Below, one piece after another: positions 44,995 through 54,259 of a stretch of 64,000 nt of DNA. The stretch spans positions 159,872 through 223,871 of the forward strand of contig JAFLEI010000005.1 in the NCBI GenBank assembly GCA_017301975.1, written 5' to 3'. The position numbers were made by a program, and so were the translations under genes. Below the pieces are notes generated by a model that saw nothing but the letters and a program-made list of their open reading frames with translations, ran no database searches and was not told where the DNA came from. This stretch comes from Verrucomicrobiota bacterium. GTDB taxonomy: Bacteria > Verrucomicrobiota > Verrucomicrobiia > Verrucomicrobiales > Verrucomicrobiaceae. Each line of letters opens with the position of its first letter. Position 1 is the stretch's first letter.

Positions 44995-45876
44995 ATGCAC
45001 CGTTTCTATCTCCACCTCCTTCCTGTGCTCGCCTTCATCGCGGTGCCCCACTTTGCCCACGCCGAAATCGCCGTGAAAAACGGTGAGAAAATCGCCTTCC
45101 TCGGTGACTCCATCACCGCAGGCGGCTGGAGCAATCCCGCCGGTTATGTGCGGCTGGTCATCGCCGGCCTGGAAGCCAATGGAGTCAAGGCCGAGGCCGT
45201 TCCAGCGGGCATCAGCGGCCACAAGTCCGATCAAATGCTCGCACGTCTCGACAAGGACGTGCTCAGCAAAAAGCCCCAGTGGATGACACTGAGCTGCGGC
45301 GTGAACGATGTATGGCACGGCCCACGTGGCGTGCCCCTCGACGATGCGATGGCAAAGACCGGCACATACGATGACAAGGTCGCTGCCCGTGGCACCTACA
45401 AGAAAAACATCACCGCCATCATCGATCAGGCACAGGCCGCAGGCGTGAAGCCCGTCATGCTCACAGCGACTGTGATTCAGGAAAATCTCGACAGCAAGGA
45501 GAACGGCCTCCTCGCCCCCTACAACGCCTTCCTCCGTGAACTCGCGAAGGAAAAGAAAATCCCCCTGGCAGACCTGAACGCCATGTTTCAGGAGCGCATC
45601 AAGACCGAGAACAAGCCCAACGTGAAAGTGCTCACCAGCGATGGCGTCCACATGAATGTCGAAGGCAACAAGCTCATGGCCATCGGCGTGCTGCAGGCGC
45701 TGGGCCTCAATGCCGCCGAGCTCGACAAAGCCAAAGCCGCCTGGCAGCCACTCGAAGCCGCCGGTATCATGGCCGCACAAAAGGCCGCAGAAGCGAAAGC
45801 CAAAGCAGCCGCTGAAGCGAGAGCCAAAGCAGCGGCGGAAAAGCCAGCAGCCAAAAAAGCACCCGGACTCAAATGA
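44995..45876 (+). CDS. Secreted SGNH/GDSL hydrolase
   Basis: A 293-aa exported esterase. After the signal (to about residue 23) the SGNH blocks are visible: AFLGDSITAGGW (block I, catalytic Ser), the SCGVND block III (Asn), and SDGVHMN (block V, Asp-x-x-His). An Ala/Lys/Glu-rich, probably helical tail of about 35 residues follows the domain. Such enzymes remove acetyl or acyl groups from polysaccharides or lipids. It opens a run of exported hydrolases; the sialidase-like gene starts 19 bp after it. ATG 44995 is used because it starts the signal; the upstream TTG at 44932 would add residues without sense. Confidence 0.9.
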   Translation: MHRFYLHLLPVLAFIAVPHFAHAEIAVKNGEKIAFLGDSITAGGWSNPAGYVRLVIAGLEANGVKAEAVPAGISGHKSDQMLARLDKDVLSKKPQWMTLSCGVNDVWHGPRGVPLDDAMAKTGTYDDKVAARGTYKKNITAIIDQAQAAGVKPVMLTATVIQENLDSKENGLLAPYNAFLRELAKEKKIPLADLNAMFQERIKTENKPNVKVLTSDGVHMNVEGNKLMAIGVLQALGLNAAELDKAKAAWQPLEAAGIMAAQKAAEAKAKAAAEARAKAAAEKPAAKKAPGLK

Positions 45877-45895
45877 TCGGACCTTTTTTCCGCTC

Positions 45896-47503
45896 ATGAA
45901 AATCACGCTTTTTCTCCTCGTCGCTGCGATGTTCGGCGGCCGTCTTCGTGCTGCGGATGACATCACCTGGCTCGTCCAGTATGACGGCAAATCCTTGCCG
46001 GGTCCCCCATGGGTCACCGTCGGCAAGGCAAGCGCAAAAGTGGAGCCCGAAGGCCTGCGCCTCACCGATGACGGCCGGGACTTCGGTCACTTCCGCGCTT
46101 CCTGGAAAGCCAGCCCCGGCGATGAAATCATCGTCGAGGCCACCTTGAAAACCGGTGCGATCACCGGCTCGCAATCAAAGAAATCCGCCACTTCTCTATG
46201 GCCCTGGCGCGATGGCGCACCTGTAATGGTTCAGGTCAGCGATGGCCGCCATCAGGAAGGCCTCGTCTTGTTTCCCGCACAGGCAGCCAGCTTCACGGAC
46301 CGCTTCATCCCCATGGATACGGCAAACCGTTTTCACACCTACCGCCTCGTCATCCATGGCACAGACATGAGCATGTGGGTGGATGGCGTGCAGAAAGTCA
46401 CAGGCCAAAACGCCTTCTGGAAACCGGCCGATTCACCCGAGCCGTTCATCCAGTTCGGATCCAGCGCCAAAGCAGCCACCGGCGAAGCCGTCTGGTCATC
46501 CGTAAAACTCGGCCTCCGCAAAGCCGCCGCGCCTTTGTCACCCGATCCGGTCACTCTCACCATCAGCGAGCCATGGCAGATCCCTCGGGAAGATGTGAGG
46601 CAGACCCGCCCTTATCTCTATGACATGGGCAAAGGCCTCCTCCTCACCAGTGTCGCTCAGGGGCCGGATGCCTTCTATGAGCCCTACGGACTGCTCAAAT
46701 CCACCGACGCAGGCAAAACTTGGGCTCCGATCCCCGGCCTCGACAAAATCGACACCACACCGCTGCCCTGCCTGCGCCGCCCGGATGGCAGCATCCTCGG
46801 CATCTCACGTTGGACGCGCACGCAGCCGGACGGCCGCGTCACCGGCAAGACCGTAAAACTCAATGAAGACGCCACCAGCTTCACGATGACCGACAACGAA
46901 ATCATCCTGCCAAAACAATATGCCAACGAATCCAAAAACGACCAGACCATCTGCGAGCGCCACATTTGGAACGACGACGACGGCGGCATCACCATGGTGG
47001 TGTGGACGCGCAAGGGCGTGAAGCTCGCCGATGGCCGCAGCAACACCGAGCGCTCGAGCCACCTGATGCGCAGCACCGACGAAGGCAAAACCTGGAATTA
47101 TTTCGCCACCGTGGGTGCCGGCGGCGAGCCCGCCGTCGTGCGTCTCAGCGCCAGCGAACAAACCGCCGTCATTCGTGGCGGCCGCAATTCGCTCATGACC
47201 CAGACCTTCTCCCACGACGCCGGGAAAACCTGGACGAAGCCCGTCGCTCTCGAAGTTGGCAAGGTTCTCCCCGATCTCGTCCTCATGAGCAACGGCGTCC
47301 TCGCCTGCAGTTACGGCCGTCCCGCGAGCTGCCTCATGTTCAGCCTCGATGGCGGCAAAACCTGGCCTTCGCATCACGTCATCTCGGACAAGGTGGGCTT
47401 CAATTACACCAGCATCCGCGAGATCAGCCCCGGCCGCCTGCTGTACATGCACGACGCCCCCAAGATGAGCGCCTTTTACATCGATGTGAAACTCTCTCGC
47501 TAA
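45896..47503 (+). CDS. Secreted sialidase-like BNR-repeat protein
   Basis: A 535-aa exported protein. The signal ends near residue 20 (GGRLRA-ADDITW). A concanavalin-like domain occupies about 25-210, then a six-bladed sialidase-type propeller with four Asp boxes: STDAGKTW (near 268), STDEGKTW (near 393), SHDAGKTW (near 439) and SLDGGKTW (near 482). An Arg early in the propeller (ISEPWQIPREDVRQTRPYL) may be one of the catalytic triad, but the full Arg triad and Tyr-Glu pair cannot be confirmed. The family includes exo-alpha-sialidases and other BNR proteins of this phylum. It lies 19 bp after the SGNH gene and 4 bp before the next gene. Confidence 0.8.
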   Translation: MKITLFLLVAAMFGGRLRAADDITWLVQYDGKSLPGPPWVTVGKASAKVEPEGLRLTDDGRDFGHFRASWKASPGDEIIVEATLKTGAITGSQSKKSATSLWPWRDGAPVMVQVSDGRHQEGLVLFPAQAASFTDRFIPMDTANRFHTYRLVIHGTDMSMWVDGVQKVTGQNAFWKPADSPEPFIQFGSSAKAATGEAVWSSVKLGLRKAAAPLSPDPVTLTISEPWQIPREDVRQTRPYLYDMGKGLLLTSVAQGPDAFYEPYGLLKSTDAGKTWAPIPGLDKIDTTPLPCLRRPDGSILGISRWTRTQPDGRVTGKTVKLNEDATSFTMTDNEIILPKQYANESKNDQTICERHIWNDDDGGITMVVWTRKGVKLADGRSNTERSSHLMRSTDEGKTWNYFATVGAGGEPAVVRLSASEQTAVIRGGRNSLMTQTFSHDAGKTWTKPVALEVGKVLPDLVLMSNGVLACSYGRPASCLMFSLDGGKTWPSHHVISDKVGFNYTSIREISPGRLLYMHDAPKMSAFYIDVKLSR

Positions 47504-47507
47504 ATCC

Positions 47508-48269
47508 ATGAAACGCCTGCTTCCTCTTCTCTTCGCCTCAGCACTCCTCCCCGTCGCAGCCACGGCAGCGCCTCAAGATGATGCCGCATGGCTGCGCGAA
47601 AAAGGCCAGATGATCTTCCATGATGCCTTCGAGCGCGAGGAAGACGGCAATCTCGCCAAAGCCATCGGCAATGGCTGGAACAGCGCCACGGCGGACCGTG
47701 TGCCGCAGATCAAGATGGCAGATCTCGACGACGGCATCTTGAAAATAGCCAGCGCCTCCAAAGAGGCGGGGCACGCCGCGCACATCCATCACGAGGCCGG
47801 ATTCACCGACGGCGGAGCGGTGGTCCGCTTCCGCTTCCCCGGCCTCTCGAAAGGCGAATCGCTCCAGCTCGGCTATGTGGATCGCGAATTGAAAGGCGTA
47901 CACGCCGGGCATCTCTGCTACGGCATTCTCAGCCAGAGCAGCATCACCCTGATCGATCACAAAACCGGCGTCATGAATCTGGAAAACCGCAAGCGCCGCG
48001 ATGACTATTTGGCCCGCAAAGAAAAGGCCCCGGCTGACTTCGAAGCCCTGCTCAATTCCAAGAAGGTGGTCGTCCCATGGAAAGCCGACACTGAATGGCA
48101 TGAACTCGTCCTCGTCACCGAAGGCAACGAAATGCGCCTCAGCCTCGATGGCAAAGTCATCGTCACTCATCATTCGGAAGGCTACGCCCATCCCATGAAA
48201 CGCTGGTTCAGCTTCCTGGTGCCAAACACCGTGTGGATTGACGACGTGAAGATTTGGAAAGTGAAGTGA
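47508..48269 (+). CDS. Exported concanavalin-like (LamG/DUF1080-type) protein
   Basis: A 253-aa exported protein: signal to about residue 20 (SALLPVAATA-APQDD), then a single beta-sandwich with FHDAFEREEDGNLAKAIGNGWNS, VVRFRFPGLSKGESLQLGYVDREL and EWHELVLVTEGNEMRLSLDGKVIVTHHSEGYAH, the strand pattern of laminin-G or DUF1080 domains. No catalytic residues can be assigned; carbohydrate binding is plausible. Lying 4 bp after the sialidase-like gene and 5 bp before the deacetylase gene, it is surely co-transcribed with both. Confidence 0.75.
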   Translation: MKRLLPLLFASALLPVAATAAPQDDAAWLREKGQMIFHDAFEREEDGNLAKAIGNGWNSATADRVPQIKMADLDDGILKIASASKEAGHAAHIHHEAGFTDGGAVVRFRFPGLSKGESLQLGYVDRELKGVHAGHLCYGILSQSSITLIDHKTGVMNLENRKRRDDYLARKEKAPADFEALLNSKKVVVPWKADTEWHELVLVTEGNEMRLSLDGKVIVTHHSEGYAHPMKRWFSFLVPNTVWIDDVKIWKVK

Positions 48270-48274
48270 TTCCC

Positions 48275-49027
48275 ATGAAGCCCGCCCACATCGCCATCGC
48301 CGCCCTCTTGCTCACCGTCACGTTTGCCTGGCGCTCCATCGCCGTCGAACCCGCCGCAGAGCGTCTTGTCGTCCTCAGCTTTGACGACTCCGTGGCCAGT
48401 CACGCAACCTTCGTGGCGCCGCTGCTGAAAAAGCACGGCTTCGGCGCGACCTTCTTCATCACCGAAGGCTTCGAATTCCTCGTGGACAAAGAGCACTACA
48501 TGACCTGGGAGCAGATCAAAGCCCTCGACACTGACGGTTTCGAAATCGGCAATCACACCCGCAAACACGCTGGCGTCGCCAAACAAAAGCCCGAGCAGCT
48601 CGCGGCAGACGTGGAGTTCATCGAGCAGCAGTGCATGAAATACGGCATCCCCAAGCCGGTCAGCTTCTGCTACCCTGGCTACCAGACCAGCGAGCCTGCG
48701 GTGAAGCTCCTGCGCGAGCGCGGCTACCAGTTTGCACGTGCCGGCGGTGCGCAGGCCTTTGATCCCGCCAAGGATGATCCTCTCACCATGCCCCAGGCCT
48801 TCGATGGCAAGCCCGACAGCACACTGGAACAATTCAAAGCCGCAGTCGCACAGGCCAAAGACGGCAAGATCGCAGTGATGACCTTCCACGGTGTCCCCGA
48901 CATCAAACACCCCTGGGTGAACACCGATCCCGCCAAGTTCGAAGCCTACATGCAGCACCTCAAGGAGTCCGGCTGCAAGGTCATCGCCATGCGCGATCTG
49001 GCAAAGTATCTCACGGCTCGGAAATAA
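48275..49027 (+). CDS. Secreted polysaccharide deacetylase (NodB domain)
   Basis: A 250-aa exported carbohydrate esterase family 4-type protein. Signal or membrane anchor to about residue 23. The NodB motifs are VVLSFDDS (first Asp is the base, second binds metal), GNHTRKH (HxxxH metal pair) and FCYPGYQTS (motif 3, with Arg replaced). The C-terminus contains VMTFHGV with the final catalytic His. Members deacetylate chitin, xylan, peptidoglycan or acetylated exopolysaccharide using a divalent metal. The ATG at 48275 follows the previous stop by 5 bp. The changed motif 3 means the substrate may be atypical. Confidence 0.85.
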   Translation: MKPAHIAIAALLLTVTFAWRSIAVEPAAERLVVLSFDDSVASHATFVAPLLKKHGFGATFFITEGFEFLVDKEHYMTWEQIKALDTDGFEIGNHTRKHAGVAKQKPEQLAADVEFIEQQCMKYGIPKPVSFCYPGYQTSEPAVKLLRERGYQFARAGGAQAFDPAKDDPLTMPQAFDGKPDSTLEQFKAAVAQAKDGKIAVMTFHGVPDIKHPWVNTDPAKFEAYMQHLKESGCKVIAMRDLAKYLTARK

Positions 49028-49056
49028 AACGGAGCAGTGGCGTATTGGTCTCCATC

Positions 49057-49914
49057 ATGAAACTCGCTCTTCTCGCCACTCTCGCCTTTGCCGCCACGGC
49101 CTTCTCTCAAAATGTGAAGTCCAACATTCCCTACGTCGAAAACGGTCACGCGCGCCATGTCCTCGACATCTATGCCCCCGCAAACGCTAAAAACCTGCCC
49201 GTCGTATTCTGGATCCACGGCGGCGGCTGGGAGCAGGGAGACAAATCGCACGTGGCTCTCAAGCCTCAGTGGTTCATGGACAAAGGCTTCGTCTTTGTCT
49301 CCACCAACTATCGCCTCCTCCCCGAGGTGGACATGGGCACTCTCACCCGTGACGTCGCCAAAGCCTTTGGCTGGATGGAAAAACACATCGCCGAATACGG
49401 CGGCGACCCCAAACGCGTCCTCGTCGGCGGCCACTCCGCCGGTGCCGAACTCGCAGCGTTGATCTGCACCGATGACCGCTACCTCAAGGCTGAAGGTGCC
49501 ACCTTCGACTGCCTCATCGGCTGCGTCCCCGTGGACGGAGACACCTACGACGTCCCCGCCATCATCGAAACCGCAGAGACCCGCCTCCGCGTCCATCACC
49601 TCCCACCCCGCGTGAACGGCCATCGCGAAAAATTCGGGGGCACTCCGGAGAAGCACATCGACTTCTCGGCCGTCACCCACATCGCCAAAGGCAAGAGCAT
49701 CCCGCCCTTCCTCATCCTGCACGTCTCCGCCCATCCAGACACCAGCGCCCAGGCCGCACGTCTGGGCAATAGCCTCAAGGAAGCCGGCATCCCCACCACC
49801 GTTTTCGGAGCCAAGGACACCAGCCACGTCAAGCTCAACAACGACCTCGGCCTCCCCGACGACCCCGCCACAAAAGCCTTGGACACCTTTGTGACCAGCG
49901 TGCTGAAAAAGTGA
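49057..49914 (+). CDS. Secreted alpha/beta hydrolase (carboxylesterase)
   Basis: A 285-aa exported esterase. Signal to about residue 18 (AATAFSQ). The oxyanion motif HGGGW follows FWI, the nucleophile is in [12 protein letters not shown], and the last His is in [10 protein letters not shown]. The pattern is that of BD-FAE/hormone-sensitive-lipase-type esterases that deacylate plant or algal polysaccharides. ATG 49057 is chosen over TTG 49045 because it starts the signal. It lies 29 bp after the deacetylase gene, so both deacylating enzymes are likely made together. It ends the 45-50 kb run; a 90-bp gap with a hairpin follows. Confidence 0.9.
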   Translation: MKLALLATLAFAATAFSQNVKSNIPYVENGHARHVLDIYAPANAKNLPVVFWIHGGGWEQGDKSHVALKPQWFMDKGFVFVSTNYRLLPEVDMGTLTRDVAKAFGWMEKHIAEYGGDPKRVLVGGHSAGAELAALICTDDRYLKAEGATFDCLIGCVPVDGDTYDVPAIIETAETRLRVHHLPPRVNGHREKFGGTPEKHIDFSAVTHIAKGKSIPPFLILHVSAHPDTSAQAARLGNSLKEAGIPTTVFGAKDTSHVKLNNDLGLPDDPATKALDTFVTSVLKK

Positions 49915-49976
49915 CCCTCACGTCCGATTCGGCCAAAATCATGTCTGCATCATGCTGAGGCCCGTGGTTGTATAAA

Positions 49977-49993
49977 CAGGGTTGCCAACCCTG
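49977..49993. repeat. Hairpin CAGGGTT-GCC-AACCCTG before the PVC heme gene
   Basis: A perfect 7-bp stem with a GCC loop at 49977-49993, 11 bp before the start codon at 50005. It shares the TT-GCC-AA apex with the OsmC terminator hairpin at 3813-3835. No T run follows. Overlapping the ribosome-binding region, it may lower translation initiation (inference). Confidence 0.55.
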
Positions 49994-50004
49994 CTCCAGC
50001 CGCC

Positions 50005-53000
50005 ATGAAACTCCTCTGCGCTCTCCTGCTTGCCACTCAGCCGCTTTGCGCGGAGTCGATTTTCGACGGCAAGACGCTCTCTCACTGGTCCGGCAAAGCA
50101 GAGCACTGGCGCGTGGAGGACGGAGCCATCACCGGTGAAATCCCCGCCAGCCAGCAGCTCAAAGGCAACGAATGGATCTTCTGGGACGGCGAGGTGCATG
50201 ACTTTGATCTCACCGTCGAGTTCCGCATCACCGGTGGTCCCAGTGCCAATTCGGGCATCCAGTACCGCTGCCAGCAAAGCCCGGAGGGTCACGCCAGTGG
50301 TTATCAGGCCGATCTCGATCAAGGCGCCGTCTGGCTCGGCCGCATCTACGATGAGCACGGCCGCGCACTCCTGGTCGAGCGCGGCTCACGCGTCAGCATC
50401 GCACCCGATGGCCGCCGCTGGGCCGATGTCTTCGCAGAGCCCAAGAGCCTCGCCAGCGTCATCAAATCCGGCGACTGGAACAAATACCAGATCACCGCCA
50501 CCGCCTCCCACGTCGAGGTCCGCGTGAATGACGTCCTCATGAGCGTGCTCGACGACCACGAGGCCAAAGCCGCCGAATGGAGCGGCAAAATCGCCTTCCA
50601 ACTCCACAGCGGCCCCGGCCCGGCCAAAGTGCAGGTCCGCAACGTCCAACTCACCCACCTCGGCAAAACCGCCATGCCGCTCCGAAGTGATGCGGGCACT
50701 CCTGCCCGCAATCCCATCACTGCCGACCTCCCCTCCATCTCACCTCCTTCCGAACTCAATCTCGGCTTCGAAACCGGTACCCTCTCCGGCTGGAAAGCCG
50801 AGGGCGATGCTTGGGAGAAACAACCCATCGAAGGAGACACCGTCGCCATCCGCAAACGCGGCAACTCCCAGCACGCAGGCAAGTTCTGGCTCGGCAGCTA
50901 CGAGCGCACTGGCGACAAAGGTTCAGGCACTCTCACTTCCACCAGCTTCGTTGCATCCCACCCCTGGGCCAGTTTCCTCATCGGCGCGGCGCCAGACGCA
51001 AATACCGAGCGCGTCGAGATCGTCGAAGAGGCCACCGGCAAAATCATTCACAGCAGCAGCTCCGCCCAGCAGGAAAACATGAAGCGCGTCGCCGTGAATC
51101 TGGAAGCCGTTGCCGGAAAGCGGATCTTCATCCGCATCATCGATCAGTCCAAATCCGGCTGGGGCCACGTGAACTTCGACGACTTCGTCTTCCACGCTCA
51201 AAAACCCACTTTCGCCACCGCAGTACTGAGCATCAGCGCAGACCGCACCAAACGTGGCGATGAAAGCCCCGTTCTCTGGCACCTCCTGCCCAATCCCGCC
51301 AAACCCACCAGCGTCAAAAACGACGCCGCACAAAAACTCGTCGCTGGTATGAAATTGCAGGACGGTTTCCAGGTCGAGCTCATCGCCGCCGAGCCGGACG
51401 TTCGCCAGCCCATCGCCTTCTGCTTCGATGAACGCGGCCGCATGTGGGTGGCCGAGGCCTTCAGCTACCCCAATCGCCAGCCGGAGGGGCAGGGGAAAGA
51501 CCGCGTCAGCATCTTCGAAGACACCGATGGCGACGGCTCCTTCGAAACAAAGAAAGTTTTCTGCGAAGGCCTCAACCTCGTCAGCGGCATCGAAGTCGGC
51601 TTTGGCGGCGTCTGGATCGGCGCGGCTCCTTATCTGCTCTTCATTCCAAAAGATGAGAACGACGCAGCCGGCAAACCACAAATTCTCCTCGACGGCTGGG
51701 GCTATCAGGACACCCACGAAACCCTCAACAGCTTCACCTGGGGCCCGGACGGCTGGCTCTACGGCAATCAAGGCGTCTTCACCCAGTCCCACATCGGCAA
51801 GCCCGGCACCCCCGATGACCAGCGCATTACCCTCAACGCAGGCGTCTGGCGCTACCACCCCGTCCGCCACACCTTCGAAATCTTCTGCCACGGCGGCAGC
51901 AACCAGTGGGGCCTCGACTACAACAGCAACGGCCACTTCTTCATGACGCACTGCCGCAGCTTCTGGGGCAAAGGCGGCACCACGAATGCCATCCGCAACG
52001 GCCACTTCTGGAACCAGGCGAATAGCAAATACGCACCCTTCATCTCCGCCACGGCACCCGATTTCGCCCCCGATCTGCAAAACTACCTCCCTGCCTCCGC
52101 CCGTTACGACAGCGGCGAAGGCGGTGCTGGCAAGCCCGGCACCACCGCCGTCTATGGAGGTCACTCCCACGTCGGCACCATGATCTACAACGGCGACAAC
52201 TGGCCTGCCATCTACCGCGATCACCTCTTCACGCACAATCTCCACGGTCATCAGATCAATCAGCAGCACATGGTCCGCACCGGCAGTGCCTACGAAACCT
52301 TCCACGCCGGCTACGACCTCCTCTACAGCCCCTCTCCTGACTACATCCCCGTCGATCTCCAGACCGGCCCCGACGGTGCCGTCTATGTCATCGACTGGGC
52401 CGACACCCAGCACTGCCACAACCCCGAAGACGAAAAATGGGACCGCACCAACGGCCGCATCTACCGCATCTCATGGAAGGAGACCTACAAGCCCGTGAAA
52501 GTGGATCTGGGCAGGATGAGTGATGATCAGCTTCTCAAATTGCAAATGAGCACCAGCGACTGGCATGCAAGAACAGCTCGAAAGCTCATTCAGGAACGTC
52601 CCGCACCGTTTGATGCGGTTGCCAATGGAGTGACAATGATATCACAGCCTGATAACAAGTCTGAGCTGACATTGAGACTCATGTGGCTCTTCCATGCGGC
52701 GAAAGCCCTCGGTCCGCTGTTGTTGGCTTCCACGGCCAGCCACGAAAACGACATCGTCCGTTCCTGGGCCATCCAACTCGCCACCGAAGAACCCGGCAAA
52801 CGCAAGCTCAGCGCCGTCACACTCCTCGAGCTCGCCCAAAACGACCCCTCACCCACTGTCCGTCTCGCTCTAGCTTCAGCACTGCCAAACCTCGACGCCA
52901 AAACCGTCTGGGAAGTCGCCTCCGCCCTCGCCATGCACGGCGAAGACAAAGACGACCGCTTCCTCCCCAAGATGATCTGGTTCGGCCTCGAGCGCGTCAT

Positions 53001-54159
53001 TGCCCAGGACTGGCCCCGCGGACTCGCGCTCGCCGCCAAAACACCTCTCCCATCTCTCGCCGATTCCATCCGCTGGTTCGCCGCCACCAGCTCCGCAGGC
53101 CGCGAGGCCCTCATCCCCACCATCCAAACCGAGCGCGATCTCAAAATCCTCGCCTTCGGCATGAAGGACGAAGCCACTGCCCCCTTGCCCAAAGCCTGGC
53201 CGCAGCTTCAAGCCAAATTCCCCGGAGCCACCGCCGATCAGCTCTCTGCCCTCTTCGGCGACAAAACCGTGCTCGCCAAAATGCGCGGCATCCTCGCCGA
53301 TGCATCCCAGCCGCTCCCCCAGCGACGCACCGCCTTCGATCTCCTCAAGCGTGTCAGCGACACCGAATCCACCCCCATCTTCGCCAAGCTCCTCGACCAG
53401 CCCGACTTCACAAGCGCCGTCATCCCGCTGCTCTCACTCTCCACCGATCCCGCCACGGCCATCGCCCTCATAAACCGTTTCACGAAACTCAACGACACCG
53501 ACCGCAGCGCCGCCCTCGGCACCCTCACCAGCCGCGCCGAGCTCGCCCTGCCTCTGCTCACCGCCGTCAAAGTGGGAACCTTCGAAAAGAAGCACCTCAG
53601 CTCCCTGCAAATCCGTCAGATGCGCAATCTCAACAACGCCGAGATCAACACCCTCCTCGATGCCACCTGGGGAAAAGTGAACGACTCCAGCGAAGCCGCC
53701 AAAGCCAGCATCGCCAAATTCAGAAAAGCCTATCAATCCGCACCCCTCTGGGCCTTCAATGCCAAATCCGGCGAGGAAACCTTCAAGCAAGTCTGCGCCG
53801 TCTGCCACGCCATGGGTGGCGTTGGCGGCAAGCTCGGCCCCGACCTCGCCGGTTCCTGGCGCAACGGCCTCGACTACTTCCTCGAAAACATTATCGATCC
53901 CAATGCCGTCGTTGGCGACAACTTCCAGCTCCATATCCTCACCAAAAAAGACGGCAGCGTCATCTCCGGCGTCATCGAGCAGGAAACCGGCACCGCCATC
54001 ACCGCCCGCACCGTCACCGACTCCGTCATCATCTCCAAAGGCGATCTCAAAGACCGCCAGAAAATGCCCGTCTCCCTCATGCCCCCCGGCCTCCTCGAAT
54101 CCCTCCCCGAGCGCAAGGCCCTGGAGCTGCTCAAGTACCTGCTGAGCAAGCGCGAGTAA
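50005..54159 (+). CDS. Large exported fusion: DUF1080, PVC-type dehydrogenase propeller, HEAT repeats, heme CxxCH
   Basis: A 1,384-aa exported protein. Order: signal (to about 17), DUF1080 (about 18-215, FDGKTLSHWSGK), CBM-like sandwich (about 245-395), PVC-type membrane-bound dehydrogenase propeller (about 440-830, starting LQDGFQVELIAAEPDVRQPIAFCFDERGRMWVAEAFSYP and containing the conserved HGHQINQQHMVR and IDWADTQHCHNPEDEKWDR), HEAT-like helices (about 840-1,240), and a C-terminal cytochrome with CAVCH (C1264, C1267, H1268). Propeller-cytochrome architecture suggests periplasmic oxidation of a sugar or alcohol with electrons passed to heme; the substrate is unknown. A compositionally different patch lies at 52500-52735. 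Confidence 0.92.
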   Translation: MKLLCALLLATQPLCAESIFDGKTLSHWSGKAEHWRVEDGAITGEIPASQQLKGNEWIFWDGEVHDFDLTVEFRITGGPSANSGIQYRCQQSPEGHASGYQADLDQGAVWLGRIYDEHGRALLVERGSRVSIAPDGRRWADVFAEPKSLASVIKSGDWNKYQITATASHVEVRVNDVLMSVLDDHEAKAAEWSGKIAFQLHSGPGPAKVQVRNVQLTHLGKTAMPLRSDAGTPARNPITADLPSISPPSELNLGFETGTLSGWKAEGDAWEKQPIEGDTVAIRKRGNSQHAGKFWLGSYERTGDKGSGTLTSTSFVASHPWASFLIGAAPDANTERVEIVEEATGKIIHSSSSAQQENMKRVAVNLEAVAGKRIFIRIIDQSKSGWGHVNFDDFVFHAQKPTFATAVLSISADRTKRGDESPVLWHLLPNPAKPTSVKNDAAQKLVAGMKLQDGFQVELIAAEPDVRQPIAFCFDERGRMWVAEAFSYPNRQPEGQGKDRVSIFEDTDGDGSFETKKVFCEGLNLVSGIEVGFGGVWIGAAPYLLFIPKDENDAAGKPQILLDGWGYQDTHETLNSFTWGPDGWLYGNQGVFTQSHIGKPGTPDDQRITLNAGVWRYHPVRHTFEIFCHGGSNQWGLDYNSNGHFFMTHCRSFWGKGGTTNAIRNGHFWNQANSKYAPFISATAPDFAPDLQNYLPASARYDSGEGGAGKPGTTAVYGGHSHVGTMIYNGDNWPAIYRDHLFTHNLHGHQINQQHMVRTGSAYETFHAGYDLLYSPSPDYIPVDLQTGPDGAVYVIDWADTQHCHNPEDEKWDRTNGRIYRISWKETYKPVKVDLGRMSDDQLLKLQMSTSDWHARTARKLIQERPAPFDAVANGVTMISQPDNKSELTLRLMWLFHAAKALGPLLLASTASHENDIVRSWAIQLATEEPGKRKLSAVTLLELAQNDPSPTVRLALASALPNLDAKTVWEVASALAMHGEDKDDRFLPKMIWFGLERVIAQDWPRGLALAAKTPLPSLADSIRWFAATSSAGREALIPTIQTERDLKILAFGMKDEATAPLPKAWPQLQAKFPGATADQLSALFGDKTVLAKMRGILADASQPLPQRRTAFDLLKRVSDTESTPIFAKLLDQPDFTSAVIPLLSLSTDPATAIALINRFTKLNDTDRSAALGTLTSRAELALPLLTAVKVGTFEKKHLSSLQIRQMRNLNNAEINTLLDATWGKVNDSSEAAKASIAKFRKAYQSAPLWAFNAKSGEETFKQVCAVCHAMGGVGGKLGPDLAGSWRNGLDYFLENIIDPNAVVGDNFQLHILTKKDGSVISGVIEQETGTAITARTVTDSVIISKGDLKDRQKMPVSLMPPGLLESLPERKALELLKYLLSKRE

Positions 54160-54259
54160 TCGTGCCGCCAAGGCTCCCCGGCTTCATCAAAAGCGAATCC
54201 CCGTCCGTCCAAACATCGGCTTGGCATATCCGCATGGCTTGATGCGTATGATTCCCATC

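Noticed and set aside
50923..52419. 498-aa minus-strand open frame opposite the PVC heme gene
   Set aside because: Same antisense effect; the + strand protein has clear domains and a heme motif.
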